The position numbers and the translations under genes are program-made. The notes beneath the pieces were generated by a model, which was not told the origin of the DNA, did no database searches, and saw nothing but the letters and a program-made list of their open reading frames with translations. From Pontederia crassipes (lineage: Eukaryota > Streptophyta > Magnoliopsida > Commelinales > Pontederiaceae), in NCBI GenBank assembly GCA_030549335.1, contig CM060195.1:4557001-4621000 (forward strand): a DNA stretch of 64,000 nt. The letters are read 5' to 3'. The number at the start of each line of letters is the position of its first letter. The first letter of the stretch is position 1. Shown here piece by piece: positions 11,545-24,900 of this stretch.

Positions 11545-14382
11545 GTTTCCTTTTTGTCCTTTTCTTGAAGGAGGTGCAAGTTTATTATATACCCAAAATA
11601 GCAAAACAGAGCTAAAATTAAGACAAAGAAGTCACTGAAAATTAATAAGATATTTTATGTCTTCGGATTAGAATCTGGAAATGAATAAAGACTGGTAATT
11701 CATGGACTTCACAGCAGGAATTATGGATTAACAGATGCATATAAGTTTAACAGTAGCTGGTTCCTGAGAGTTGAACTAATGATCTTGGACCTTGTTCACT
11801 GAGGAGGTTTGTTTGAATAACAGGTGAATGGAGAAATTTATAACCATGAAGAATTGCGGAAACAATTGTCTGATCACAAGTTCAGAACAGGGAGCGACTG
11901 TGAAGTTATCGCGCATCTGGTGAGAAGTTTTCCTGCACTTTAGAACTCAAATCTGCGTGATACGTTCAACATGCTTCTAAACAAGTGTGAATTCACAAGT
12001 GATGAATCGAATATATGACATTCAGCTGTATCATGAGAACTTACAGTGATACCCTGATCCTCTGCTCCGCAGTATGAAGAATATGGGGATGGATTCGTGG
12101 ACATGTTAGATGGGATCTTCTCCTTCGTGGTGCTCGACAAGCGAGACAACAGTTTCATCGCCGCCCGTGACGCCATCGGGATTACTCCTCTTTATATTGG
12201 CTGGGGAATTGATGGTATGAATCATAGTCTTGACAAACCCAAAATTCTTGCCTTCCGTTCTGTTCTATCTTCAGACGTTAAGAATAAGATGTCTCTGTTC
12301 TCAGAAAATCCTCATGGCTCATGGTGTCTGTGGCAAATGCTTTGCCGTGTGCAGGTTCTGTTTGGATATCATCGGAAATGAAGGGACTCAATGATGATTG
12401 TGAACACTTTGAGGTGTTCCCTCCAGGAAACCTGTACTCCAGCAAAGAGGGTGGTTTCAAGAGGTGGTACAATCCTCCATGGTTCTCTGAGGCTATTCCA
12501 TCCGTGCCATATGATCCCCTTGTTCTCAGAAAAGCATTCGAGAACGTTAGTATCCAACAACTCAGGAATATGAGTTCATATTATGCAGACTAGTGACCAT
12601 GCATATTACTTGTAGATATGCCTGTTTCTTTTGATAGCTTTTGCTGACGAGATGAAATTTGGCTCGCATCTGTAGGCTGTCATTAAGAGGCTCATGACTG
12701 ATGTCCCTTTTGGAGTTCTGTTATCTGGCGGGCTGGATTCGTCGTTGGTTGCTGCAGTCACTGCTCGTCACTTGGCCGGAACTAAAGCTGCACGCCAGTG
12801 GGGAGCTCAGCTGCATTCCTTCTGTGTTGGATTAGAGGTCAGCAGAGGTACACGTCTTCCTGTTTAATTTTTGGTTCTTTCACTCATCATTTTCACATTT
12901 GTTGCAGGGCTCACCAGACTTGAAAGCTGGAAAGGAGGTAGCAAATTACCTGGGAACCGTTCATCATGAGTTCCACTTTACAGTTCAGGTATCTGGAAGT
13001 TGAAGAAGTCAAGAAACACAACTGATGTCTTGAATGCTTGGCATGAACTCCATAAGCACTGAAAATCTTGAATGATTTATAGGATGGTATCGATGCAATC
13101 GAAGATGTAATCTACCACATAGAAACATACGATGTGACCACCATCAGGGCCAGCACGCCCATGTTTCTCATGTCCCGCAAGATAAAGGCGCTCGGGGTAA
13201 AGATGGTGATCTCCGGCGAGGGATCCGATGAGCTTTTCGGAGGCTACTTATACTTCCACAAGGCACCTAACAAGGAAGAGTTCCACAAGGAGACATGCAG
13301 GAAGGCACGCACATCTGCTATCAATATACAGTCCTATCACCTAATACTTTGAACTGGCTATATAATGTTCATGTCTTTTCTTCAACAGATAAAAGCATTG
13401 CATCAATATGATTGTTTGAGGGCTAATAAAGCAACCTCGGCATGGGGCCTGGAAGCTCGTGTACCCTTCCTGGACAAGGAATTCATCAATGTTGCGATGA
13501 GCATTGATCCTGAATGGAAGATGGTAATAAAGACATGACCTGAATCCTATTTGTTTCAACTCGGCCATAAATAAAACAAAGAGTTAATATATCATGAACT
13601 CCTTGTGCAGATCAAGCCTGATCTCGGCCGGATCGAGAAATGGGTACTGAGAAAGGCTTTTGATGATGAGGAAAATCCCTACCTGCCCAAGGTTCAGGAA
13701 GCTTCTATTGATCCTCATCCTTTTGCATGCTCCTAGAGGAATCTAAACTCTAGTTCTTTGCAGCATATTCTTTACAGGCAGAAGGAACAATTCAGTGATG
13801 GAGTTGGCTACAGCTGGATAGATGGACTGAAGGCTCATGCAGCTGTCCATGTATAATAATATCAACACGAGTTCTGAACATGTACTCAGAAAGCCAATTC
13901 TCTTTTCTCGTATAACTGAAAACTTTACCCTTCATTTCAGGTGACAGACAAAATGATGCAGAATGCAAAGAACATATACCCTCATAACACTCCGACCACA
14001 AAAGAAGCTTATTACTACAGGATGATCTTTGAGAGATTCTTCCCTCAGGTGAATTGATTTGAAAAAAAAGTTGCTTGTTCTTCTAAGATATCAAATGGAG
14101 TTCAGCTGTGACAAATTTGATTCTTTTCTGTTCTTACAGAACCCAGGAAGATTGACAGTGCCAGGGGGACCAAGTGTGGCCTGCAGCACCGCAAAAGCCA
14201 TTGAATGGGATGCTCAGTGGTCAAACAACCTTGATCCCTCAGGCAGGGCTGCCCTTGGAGTCCACAATTCAGCATATGAGGATTCCTCCCTGCCATCTTC
14301 AATTGTTGCTGGCCACACCAACCTTGCAAACAAGTCCAGGATCATAGAAGTCCAAACCCCAGGAGTTGCTATACGTAGTTAG
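10925..14382 (+). CDS. ASN1: Asparagine synthetase (glutamine-hydrolysing)
   Basis: EC 6.3.5.4: makes asparagine from aspartate, glutamine and ATP in the cytosol, a major nitrogen storage and transport step. My model has 13 exons: 10925-11004, 11343-11481, 11824-11919, 12073-12214, 12355-12545, 12676-12837, 12908-12988, 13083-13304, 13389-13523, 13611-13691, 13764-13850, 13941-14048, 14140-14382. It sums to 1767 nt, or 588 aa, the usual plant length, with no disruption. Residues 1 to about 190 are the class II glutamine amidotransferase domain with nucleophile Cys2 (MCGIL) and the LKHRGPD and NGEIYNH motifs. Residues about 217-520 are the synthetase domain with the ATP-pyrophosphatase loop SGGLDSS at 233-239 and [12 protein letters not shown]. 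The ATG sits in a good context (GCAGCCATGTGC). Introns 1 and 8 use GC donors. Intron 2 contains a (CT)n(AT)n microsatellite (11491-11544). The enzyme call is very secure; ASN1 is used loosely, because the paralogue class cannot be assigned by eye. Confidence 0.97.
11491..11544. repeat. (CT)n(AT)n microsatellite in intron 2 of asparagine synthetase
   Basis: About 19 CT units run directly into about 8 AT units just after the second exon. Likely length-polymorphic. Confidence 0.95.
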
Positions 14383-15298
14383 TTTACTCTTAAGTTATCT
14401 ATTTGTGCAATGGCAGAGGGTGAAAACTGAAACGCAGTGGCGACTGCAGGCTGTCACTTTGCCTGATAGTGAATGCCAAGTTGCTATGTTGAAGAAATTG
14501 TGATGTATGTCTGGTAATATGTAATGTTCAGTTTATTTCTTATGCTTAGTGTGACAAACGAAAGAACTCTCTAGATTTTTAACATAATATTCTGGTACGG
14601 GTTCATACTCTTAAAAACAGGCACAGAAATTTGTTTCTACCATTAACTGTCATTTCATCTGGTACTCCAAATAAACACCAATGGAAACTAGTGTGGGCAG
14701 TCCACACAGATTAGCCATCTTAAGACCTTGGACATATAGTGCTGCATATTGAGAAAACATTTGCAATTTCCAATATGTACTTTGCATAGTTCATTATAGA
14801 CAAAATCAAGATCCTTTACAACTGAGGATTGAACTCATCTCTATGGTTGAACATCTTAATTGCCAGAACTCACGCATATCAAGCTAAACCTAAACGACAA
14901 TTTTGGGTCCAATCCTAATTGCATTTATCTTGAGCAAAAGGTAAACGACAATCGCATTTACCTTGAGCAAAAACTAAACAACGTAAAATTTTCTGCTCGG
15001 AAGAAGAAAATCATGAAGTTCCTTTTAAGAGGATTAAGTCATTAAGTTAAATTAAGTCACCACCAATATTAGGAACATCAACATAAGTTAACTATCAATC
15101 CAAGTCCTAAACGGGAGTAATGTATCTATAAATTAAAACAGTAAGGAAGAATTTTGTTATCCTTGCATTGCCTCTTCTTTTAACATGTCTGGTCTACATA
15201 CCTTGAAATGTGGTGTGCATGACTGGAAGTTTGACATTGACACAGCAACAGTATTTCTTCTTGGACAAGTTTTTGTTTCTTTATGTTTTGATGAAGAC
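14383..15298. other. Convergent intergenic region / 3'UTRs
   Basis: Lies between the stop of asparagine synthetase (+) and the stop of the acetylornithine aminotransferase locus (-). It should hold both 3'UTRs. No other coding region is supported. Near 14870-14990 a short phrase (TTTACCTTGAGCAAAA, or TTTATCTTGAGCAAAA) is duplicated. Confidence 0.6.
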
Positions 15299-15619
15299 CT
15301 ACTTGGGCAAGTTTCCATCAAGAACCGGCAAACATTGGCTTAATATTTCAACTGCTTGTTCAAGCTCCTCCTCAGAAATGATCAAGGGAGGTACCAGCCT
15401 TACAACATTCCCCTTCCCAGCTGTCAACATCAAAAGTCCAGCATCTCGACAAGCATCAACAAGAGAAGCAGCCTGAACATCCAGCTCCATTCCTACGATA
15501 GTCCAAGGCCTCGTATTTCTTTCACGTGAGAGTTTACTCTCAGTTTCTGGAGCAATTCTTTCAGGTAGAGGCCTTTTGCTCTCACGCTAGCTAAGAAATT
15601 TGGTTCTTGGATTTTATCA

Positions 15620-15844
<225 letters not shown>

Positions 15845-16938
15845 CTAAGCGCAATGGAGAACTAATTATTTTTACGAACAAAAACAAGAGAACAAATGGT
15901 GTAGAAATGGCAGAACACAGATTAATCCAGAGTCACATTTCACCAATTAACTAAACAATATTGAGGATGAATTGGTTTTTGACCGAGAATGTTGTGCTGC
16001 AGAATATTTTTTTAGGAGAGTTGTGCTGCAAAATATGAAGTCGAAAAAGACACCAAAAGATCTTGCCCAAAATTATAGTCATCCTCATATTCACAGTTTT
16101 AAGCAAGCTTCTTCTTGACAAAGAACACACAGCGATTAGGAGATATCACATGGAAAAACAATAAGAGGAGCATGTATGCCAACGGGACAAGATATTATAA
16201 AAAAAAAAATATCAACCAAAAGGTGTTTCTTTTTCAGAGAAAAACTACAAAACAGTAGCTTTCTCTTTTCTTTCTTTCTTTTTTTTTTTGAGAAAGGAAA
16301 ATGGTAGCTATGATGGTGAAGAAAGAAGAAACAAGGGGCCTCTTTAGAAAGCAACAAAACATACCTCGTCAAAAACTAAAAGAGCTCCAGTGTCATCACA
16401 GGCAGAACGAAGAGTTTGTAAGAAGTCCTTTGTGGCACTATATATTCCACCTTCACCCTGAATGGGTTCCACAAAAACTGCTGCAGTTTTTCCAGATTTA
16501 ATCACTTCCTTTGCTTTTTCACTGTTGCCATATTCAAGGAATGTGACCCCTGGCATGACAGGTTCAAAAGGAGTTCTATAGTGCTCTTTACTTGTCAGGG
16601 CAAGTGCACCCATGGTCCTTCCATGAAAACTATTGGTGAAGGCAATGAACTCGGTTGCAGGATGCGTCTCATCAGGATGCAAAAATCTTTGAAATTTCCT
16701 AGAAAATTTTATGGCTGCCTCATTTGCTTCTGTTCCTGAGTTTGTGAAGAAAACACAATCTGCAAAAGAAGACTCCACAAGACGCTTTCCTAGTTCCACC
16801 TGCAAAGTTAATTAACACCATGCCATACTTCAGCTTTGAAGTCAGAATGAATTTAGCACGGGAAACCAATAGCTGCCACCGCAGTGAAATCAAGAAACTC
16901 AATTTACTCATTTAGTGCATCTATATCTCTCAAAGAGT

Positions 16939-17357
16939 TATATGGTAGTGAATGTTGGGCTATGAAGGGACAACATGAATGTAAAATGGAGGTAGCCGAA
17001 ATGAGGATGTTGAGATGGATGTGTGGTCATACAATATTAGATAAGATTAGGAATGACCATATACATGAACGAGTCAGAGTGGCTCCTATTAGTGAGAAAA
17101 TGGTAGAGAATCGTTTGAGATGATTTGGTCATGTTTAGAGAAGACCATTAGATGCGCCAGTAAGAAGAGTAAATCAAATAATCTGGAGTCCGATTAAAAG
17201 AGGGAGAGGGAGGCCAAGGCGGACACTTGACGAACTAATAGAGCAAAATCTATTGGTGAATAATATACCGAAAGGTTTGATTACTAATAGAGCGGAATGG
17301 CATCGTATGATCCATGTAGCCGACCCCACCTAGTGGGATAAGGCTTTGTTGTTGTTG
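16939..17357 (+). mobile_element. 5'-truncated LINE (L1-type) with 17-bp TSD
   Basis: Sits in intron 1 of the aminotransferase locus, in the opposite orientation. It encodes a decayed C-terminal LINE ORF2 segment (LYGSECWAMKGQ, MRMLRWMCGHT, then RGRGRPRRTLDE with stops between). The tail is ACCCCACCTAGTGGGATAAG followed by (TTG)n. Flanks carry a perfect 17-bp duplication TATATCTCTCAAAGAGT (16922-16938 and 17358-17374), which fixes the element's ends. A further partial copy of the target phrase (CTCTCAAAGAGT) lies near 17391. Confidence 0.93.
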
Positions 17358-18118
17358 TATATCTCTCAAAGAGTCTCCTAAAAAAAAATTCTCTCAAAGA
17401 GTGAAGATACCTATGACTGGAACCAAGAACAAAACAAGAGATATAACAAATACAGAGTGCTTTCAAGTCTTTCCAGAATAATTATTGAACATCCTTTGGC
17501 AACTGAACATAATGATGTTATTTACACAACATGTTGAAACAAGAAAAAAATATAGGAAACAGAATAATAAGAGAAGGGATAAGAGGGAAGGAAACATTTT
17601 TTGTTTACTTATAGAATCTTTGACAAAGTTGTATTTCATAATGAAGTTGTTGCCAGCAACCAATCTGATAATTACTTGGTTAAAAACTTAATAGTAAAAA
17701 GATCTTGGACAACAATCAGTCAAGTTATTTCTTTATCATAAGCACATGCCAAGCATAGATTGGAATAAGGGGAGCAACATGCGACAGAAAAAAAAGGAAA
17801 TATATGAAACATTTCTATTAATATGATATCTTTCCCAAATTTTCTGTTCATCAGTTCCCAGGAAAATTACCTTCTCTTGTTTGCCATGGGTATTTTGTAA
17901 TTTGTACTAACATGTTAAAAAGGCAACTGCACAATCTAAATTAATATCAGTTTCATTTGTTGAAAGAATACCTGATACTCAGACAAGCTCTAGATCTGCA
18001 CAGAGATTAGACAACACTAGTACACAACTATAGGCACACAACACAAGAAAGCTTGACATCCTTTTGAAAAATGAAAGCACGAAGATAATATCCCAATCTA
18101 AGTTTGCAAATTGTCTTA

Positions 18119-18815
18119 GGCGGCGTTTGGTTTGGGAACATTTCGCGGAATATTGCGAAATGTTCCCAAACACCTTACGTGATGGGAACATACGTGAGTT
18201 CTCGTCAAATGTTCTTGCCTTCGGCAAGAAGGCAAGAACATTTCTTTTTTTTCAACTGTCCCGCCGCATTCTTTGACTTTTTTTTTAATTTCATTTATTT
18301 TTTAATTGTTTTATAATGTATGCATATATAATTTAGAATAAATTAATACATTATTAGGGATATTATAATATAATTTATTAAATGTTATTAATTAAAAATT
18401 ATAAAATAATTAGTTCTAGTAATTAATAAATATTTTATTAATTAAACTATTCAATTATTTTTTAAAAATATATATTATATTTGGATATTAAAAAAATATA
18501 TTAAATGTATGTAAATTATAATATTAATAATATTTAAAAGATTTAATCAAAATAAATAAAAATAATATTAATAATATAACGATTTACGTAAAATATAATA
18601 TTAATAACATATTCTTATTATTATACTTTTATACCTCATAAAATAATAAATTATATTCTTAGTTCTCCTTTTTTATCCAAACACCCACTCAAACTATCCA
18701 TCACATCAACTTTTTAAATCCTCATCATTACACTTTTTCATCCAAAGACCAACCCAAATTTTTTTATCAAATCAATTAGTTCTCGAGAACTAATGTTCCC
18801 GTACCAAACGCAGCC
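18119..18815. mobile_element. PIF/Harbinger-type MITE with TTA target duplication
   Basis: The left end is GGCGGCGTTTGGTTTGGGAA and the right end, on the minus strand, is GGCTGCGTTTGGTACGGGAA. These are near-identical TIRs, flanked by TTA on both sides (18116-18118, 18816-18818), the Harbinger/Tourist hallmark. The 697-bp AT-rich interior has no ORF. Inserted in intron 1 of the aminotransferase locus. Confidence 0.9.
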
Positions 18816-19815
18816 TTAGAGAAGGAGCAACTCTACAATATGATGATCTTTTAGAAAGTCTATAGTATAGAATTTTATGACTTAGATAATAATTACATGA
18901 CAATTTCATCACATGTGTTATCCTCATGAAAAAACAACTCATTTGCCAGGGTTTCATCCAATTTCTAAACTCCAAAGTTTCATCTTACTTTTTCCTCCTT
19001 TTCCTGAATTCTCTTGAATCCGAGAGAGAAGCAATAAATTAAGGAGCAATACTCATGATCTCATTCGTGCATACCTAAAACTCGACATAACAAAGTAATT
19101 GCTTCAGCTGTATCAGAAAATGAAACAAAAAGATAGTTATCCAGGATATGAACTGTTCTACAAGCAAAAAATCTAAACAAAATTATGAACGGCAAGGTTA
19201 GACTAAACCCAGAAAGTGATATGCTACATAAATTGCAGTTATATTGTGAATGTAGTAGCAGTCCAAGTACAATTCTGTGATCGCCATTCGTTTACCTCAT
19301 TTCAATCATAAATGTTCCCGAGTCATCACTGTAATATTTTCATGATACGGGCGTCCGCAGGAAGAAATAGTTACCTGCGGCATGGAGTAATACACATTGC
19401 TGACATGAGTGAGGATGTTGGCCTGTTCAACGACCGCCTGCACCCAGTCCGGGTCGCAGTGCCCAAGCGCATTCACCGCGATCCCCGCCGTCATGTCCAA
19501 GTATTCCTTCCCGTCCACGTCATAGAGCTTGCACCCCTTGCCAATCCGGAACACCACCGGCGCTCGGGCGTAGGTCCCCACGAATACGTTCCTCTCCGTC
19601 TCCATCACCTCGCTGCTCTCCTTCGAAATCAGCTTCGCCGGCGTCGCCGCCGCCGCGGCTGGCATCTTCGGCTGCGAATTCGACAGGAGAGACGAAGAAA
19701 CTCACCGGAGACGTACTCCATGAGACAAATTTCTCTCCTTCCGCAGTGTTAAAGCTCGGGGCTGATCAATTGATGCATGAATAGGAGGAGGGCATAGGAA
19801 TTGGAGGGACTTCAT

Positions 19816-22800
19816 CCTCTCTTCCACCTAAAGGTGGCTCCTTTTTGCTGCTCGAATCCCTAACTTTGCCAAAAATGCACTTGTAAGAAACATCCGATCA
19901 TCCAAAAAATAAAAATAAAAATAAAAAATTAAGAGTTGAGTAGCTTTCTAATATTACAAAAACAAAAAAATGGATCCACTTAAAATTAGGTCTCTCTTAG
20001 AAAAATTCATCAAACCCAATTTTCATCTATATTATTAATTTATAAGTCATCATTTCTTTAATTATTGATATAATAAATCGATGTATAATTTTAATATTTT
20101 TTCTATCTTATTATGTAACTCTTATTTAATATTTTTTAAAAATTTTTGTTATAGATTTTTTATATTTTAATTATTATGTATTTATCTTAATTTAAATTTA
20201 TTATCTAATTTTTCAAAATGCTACTATAATGAACTAGATTCTAAAAAAACACAAAGAAATTGTTTCACACAAGGGTGGCTTTTCGTTGCTGCATTAATAA
20301 AAAATCATAATTGTTGCAGTGGCGGAGCCAAGAATTAAATTGAGTTGATAAACATTATGTTATAATTCAATACAAACAAATTTCATATAAGACCGATCGA
20401 AGATATCTATTATTATTTTCTAATTAAGAGATTCTTGGAATATTCAAAATAAATATTTAAACATAAAAATATCAAAGGGTGATAGTGAATATTTTGTGAC
20501 ATTACAAAACTAAAGAACAAAAATATAATCATTGTTATATTTCATATGTTTTGTTATGAAAGCTATGTTATTAAATATTACTTTATAGTTACTTAGATTA
20601 AAATAAATAAAATTTTATTTAAATCAATTCATTTCTATTTATACTAAAAATAGTAATAAGAGGAAATTATAATAAAATATATAATAAATTTTGATAGGAG
20701 AAAAAGAAAATTAGGATGAAAGAAGGAATACTTGTATTTGAATTACAATATTTTTCTAAAAAGGAATATATATATTTATATATACACCAGTAAACATATA
20801 TATATATATATACTATAATGATAAAGATAAAAAAGTATTAAAATTAGAAATTTTGATACTTTATATTTATAGAAATAATGTTGTACAAAGGTAATGGTAT
20901 TTAAGCTATAATGCTAAAAATCAAATAACTGCTTGAGAGAGAATAATAGACTCCATTTCACCGAGGAAACCATCCACTTAACCATAAGATAAAGATAATA
21001 CAACCTATCATCACTACTATTTCTCCACAATTTTAGTGGGTGCAAGTGCACCCATGGGAACCCCCTCCCCTCTGCCTTTGGTTGCAGTAATATGAACATG
21101 GCAGACCCAATGAACATGGCAACCCCAATGATATAACATAAAACTCAAAGTTTACATGGCGCATAATAAATCCATAACTATTTCCCAATATAAAGACATA
21201 ATAAGAGTCTACATAAAAAATTTGTCCACGATTAATGCATGTATGCTAATAAATTCATAACATTCTAAACACTAAAAAAATGGCATACAATTATAATCTT
21301 AAAACATAGCATACCCATTATGCATCATAATATGAACAGACAAATTACATGTCAATCATAATTCATTTTTGTTGCGTTTTATTTTTGTAATACATTATTC
21401 ATAAGATTAGTGACTTATTACACCAAACTGTATTAATATTTGATAGTCATAATAATAACATTGACAACAAAATCATTTTCATATGTCAAGTCGTAATCTC
21501 TATTATCTTCTATTAGATCCTCGCAATTTTGGGTGCATTCGCTCCATCCAACAAGTACTTAGTTCGCTCTCGATGTCGTATGGTTGGCAAGGATGGTCAC
21601 ACTCGCATCTGTTTATAGACAATATGAAGGGTGTCCCCATTGCCCCGTATCTTGGGTCCATTACATTAAATTCAATCACCAAGTAACTAAGCTTAAAGTC
21701 AATGCATTGTTGTTTTTTACATCTAAGTGTGTCAACCAATCATATCATGGCATCATTAACAAACATAACTCATAGCATGATGTATAACTAGTTTGACATG
21801 AAACCACCATCTTTATACATATGAACAATTAAATATTAATAAAGACTATCGTATGGATAATAAATTAGCATGACGTGACAAAAAAATATTAGATTAAGAG
21901 GAATTAAGCATCTAATGATTGCGACCATATAGTCACAACTGTGAAATGCCTTTTTCATGAGTCATGACCCGCACTCATGGTTTTGTCAATAAGTTTAATT
22001 TTATAATTCTCCAATTTCACAACTCATGATTGAAACCTCACGACCGTCACAATGTCCTCAAAATTTTCTTGTTGAATATTCACAGCTTGGAGCCCATTGG
22101 TCATGTGGTGATCTATGATTCAAGACTGTCAAGTTTGAATATCCATGTAAACTTAGTCGACCTCCCATGAACTTGAAATGTAGACTCATTTCATAAATTC
22201 ATATAATTTATGTACGTATTATATTAAAATACAAAAAAATAATATAACATTAATATAAAATAAATTCTTATTATCTTTATCACATAACAACGTAATCATC
22301 AAAAGTAATCCCAAAGATAATAAAGAACTAAATCCAAATACATTTTAGTTTAGTCCTAAAGACCATAAAAGTATTTAACATAAAATGAAATTCTAATATC
22401 TCAAAATTTTAACAATATAATAAACTAGAAGCATGTGTAATTAAACATGTATAGTATTCCACACATACATAGTGTTTTATTTTATGAATCATAAATGAAT
22501 AATTAGTATATTAAGATGCATAATTCACCTGTTGCATACATCATTTGTAATTCTTCACTTCAAAATTTAAATTAAATACATACATAATCCATAAAGAAAT
22601 TTCAAATAAAATATAATATAGTGCAAAACTAAAGCATTAATCATATAAGATATTTCAAACAAACTAAACTCAACCAATGTTACATAAAATAAAATAAATT
22701 TTTGGATTTGGAAGTAAAACATATTATCATTGGAGAAGTTTCCAAAAATTCAAATCTCCAAGGATGAGGAGATGGTAGTAGAACTAAGAGCAAGAATAAT

Positions 22801-23534
22801 GTAAAAGTTAATCTGGTTGAATAAGGAAAAATTATGGTTCAAACATAGGAGAAATAATATTTTTGGGCTCCTTAGGTTATGGTATACCTATCGAATTCAC
22901 AAGTTAGTTCGATTGAGTTTATCGATTTTAATGATTTAGTACTTGAATCCACCGATTCTACTCCAAAATCCTATTTTTCTATGAATTAATTCATATATCT
23001 ATAATAAACTCTTAAACTCATATGAGTTTACGAATTAGTTCGTTATTTTAATAGCCTTATTGTGATTCACCTCTTATGACTTGTAACAAGATAAATACAA
23101 GCCTTAAATGCATTCATTTTAGAATGAAATTTTACGGCCCATGACTTAGTGTCATGACTTATGAAATGACCCCATAACACTCAAGTTAAGTCCCTAACAA
23201 AAGGGGCTTCAAGCCAATTGAATGTCATTAATCATGACTTGGCATAACAACCAGTGAAACAATCCCATAGGTTACATGCTTCATGACACATTTTATGAAA
23301 AATGCCAAATTACGTCCAAATCGATTAATTTATTCCCTAAATTCTTTTGTTTGTCCTCACAATCTATTTCCCTTATCTCCTCATCTGTTTTAAACAACTT
23401 AAGATCCAAATGGAACCTCTCCATATGAGTTTGGATCTTAACAATATTCCAAAACCTAATTCCCATAAGAAGATGAAATAACAAGATTAATCTATAAAAC
23501 ATTTCTCCACACAAGAACTTTAAACAATCAAACT
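19816..23534. other. AT-rich spacer, no gene seen
   Basis: Upstream side of the aminotransferase locus. A possible decayed element spans about 20323-21090: it opens with CAGTGGCGGAGCCAAGA and near its end has GTGCACCCATGGGAACCCCC, phrases common at plant repeat ends, but I cannot define termini. The rest (21091-23534) is AT-rich with recurring short phrases on 'CATGACTTA' and 'ACGACC', with no ORF of interest. Confidence 0.4.
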
Positions 23535-24706
23535 TGTTGAATCCTATGTTTCACCTCAGAGTTTTGATGTTAACAAAATTAAATTGGACATAAAAGTTAC
23601 TAATATATGCTTGAGTAATCATTATGCAAGTGTAAGATCGAAAATTTTATGTACGTGAAAGAAATCACAAGGTTAAATAAGTTATAAGAAATTTTTTATT
23701 CTATCGGTCATGTCGATCGGTTGAATGATATCATGAAGAAAATTTGTCAAGTAAATATCGATTGAAGGATCGATCGATATCGGTCGACCGATCACAAGAA
23801 AAGAACAGTTCAAAATTTGTCGAGCAGATGTCGGTCGAAGGACCGGTTGGATACCAGTCGACCAATCACAAGAAAAGGTAGTTCAAAATTTGTCGACCAG
23901 ATGCTGGTCGCAAGGCTAGTGGAAGACCGATCGACCATTCAGAAGAAAGGCGCAATACAAAAAAATGTTGAGCCATTATCAATCGAAGCACCGATCGAAA
24001 GAGCGATAGACCGAATAGAGGAAAAGATGATAAAAATCACAATGGTCGTATTGACCGGTCGACCGACCTATGACAGTGGTCCATAGGCCCTAGATTGACA
24101 TGAATATTAACGACTTTATTTTAATGTATACTTATTGCAAAAGTTTTTTATGTATTCAACATATAAAGAAACCTATAAAAGGAGTGTCAATGCTTGAAGG
24201 AAGATTATCCACGCAAGTGAAATCATCCAAAGCTTCTTTCAAGTCTAAAACATTCTCTTGAGTTCAAATTCATCCCTTCTTCTTCTAATTTTAAGTGTGA
24301 GCATCTTTTGTAAAATAAGAGAGTTTGAGGGAATCATTGTAGTCTGTTTTAGTGAAGTTGAGAGCTCCTTGTAAGAAAAGATGTGCCTTGCCTCTTAAAA
24401 AAAAGAAGGCATGTGGTGTAAAAAAGATTGTTCTCTCCCTATAAAAAAAAGAGAAAGCTAGTGAATCTCTGGCGGTCTCTAGAATGAAAAGTCGGAGCGG
24501 GAACGTAGGGCAAGGAGTTAGGCCAAACCTCGTCAAACATTGTGCCTCTTGTGTTTGCGCTTTCTCTCATTTGCATTTCATTGTTACATACTTGTTTGTG
24601 ATCATTTTTATCGGTTTTAGCAAAATTGATTTCGAGATTTACGATTAAAATTTTATACACCCATTCAACTCCCCCCCCCCCCCCTCTTGGTTCTTTAGAT
24701 CCTACA
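23535..24706 (+). mobile_element. Solo LTR, SIRE/Maximus-like Copia
   Basis: Starts TGTTGAATCCTATG and ends TTAGATCCTACA, giving TG...CA ends with short inverted repeats. The C14 run followed by CTCTTGGTTCTTTAGATCC just before the 3' end is typical of SIRE/Maximus LTRs. The first half (about 23700-24080) has 4-5 diverged copies of a roughly 60-70-bp unit around GGTCGACCGATCACAAGAAA. No internal domain or second LTR is present and no 5-bp TSD was found, so this is an old solo LTR or a fragment. Confidence 0.65.
23700..24080 (+). repeat. Diverged tandem repeat inside the solo LTR
   Basis: Units share CAAAATTTGTCGA, a GGTCGA-rich middle and GACCGATCACAAGAAA, repeated 4-5 times with spacing of about 60-70 bp. 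The 89-codon ORF across it is a by-product. Confidence 0.7.
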
Positions 24707-24809
24707 ATAAGCAAATTCCCATGAAACAATTGTAACATACATTCCATTTTGAGTAATTCATTTCTATATTTTTTTTTTCAATACCCATGAACAATAAGCA
24801 AATTCCCAT
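24705..24809. repeat. 18-bp direct repeat bracketing about 70 bp
   Basis: CAATAAGCAAATTCCCAT occurs at 24705-24722 and again at 24792-24809. The enclosed sequence ends in a T-run. It could be the target duplication of a small insertion, but I see no element structure. Confidence 0.6.
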
Positions 24810-24900
24810 TTCAAATTTGAGTTGGACTGGAAAAGAGTTCACACATAACATACCTCAATCCCTAATATTCTAAAGATACTTCTTAATATGTCATGCTCTT

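Noticed and set aside
19520..19705. 61-codon ORF overlapping exon 1 of the aminotransferase
   Set aside because: Alternative frame of the GC-rich exon. The donor-like GTGAGT at 19705 and an AG at about 19671 would make a 30-odd-base intron, too short for plants, so I did not use it to remove the TGA.
20323..21090. Possible DNA transposon opening CAGTGGCGGAGCCA
   Set aside because: Typical plant repeat phrases are present but the right terminus and target duplication could not be defined.
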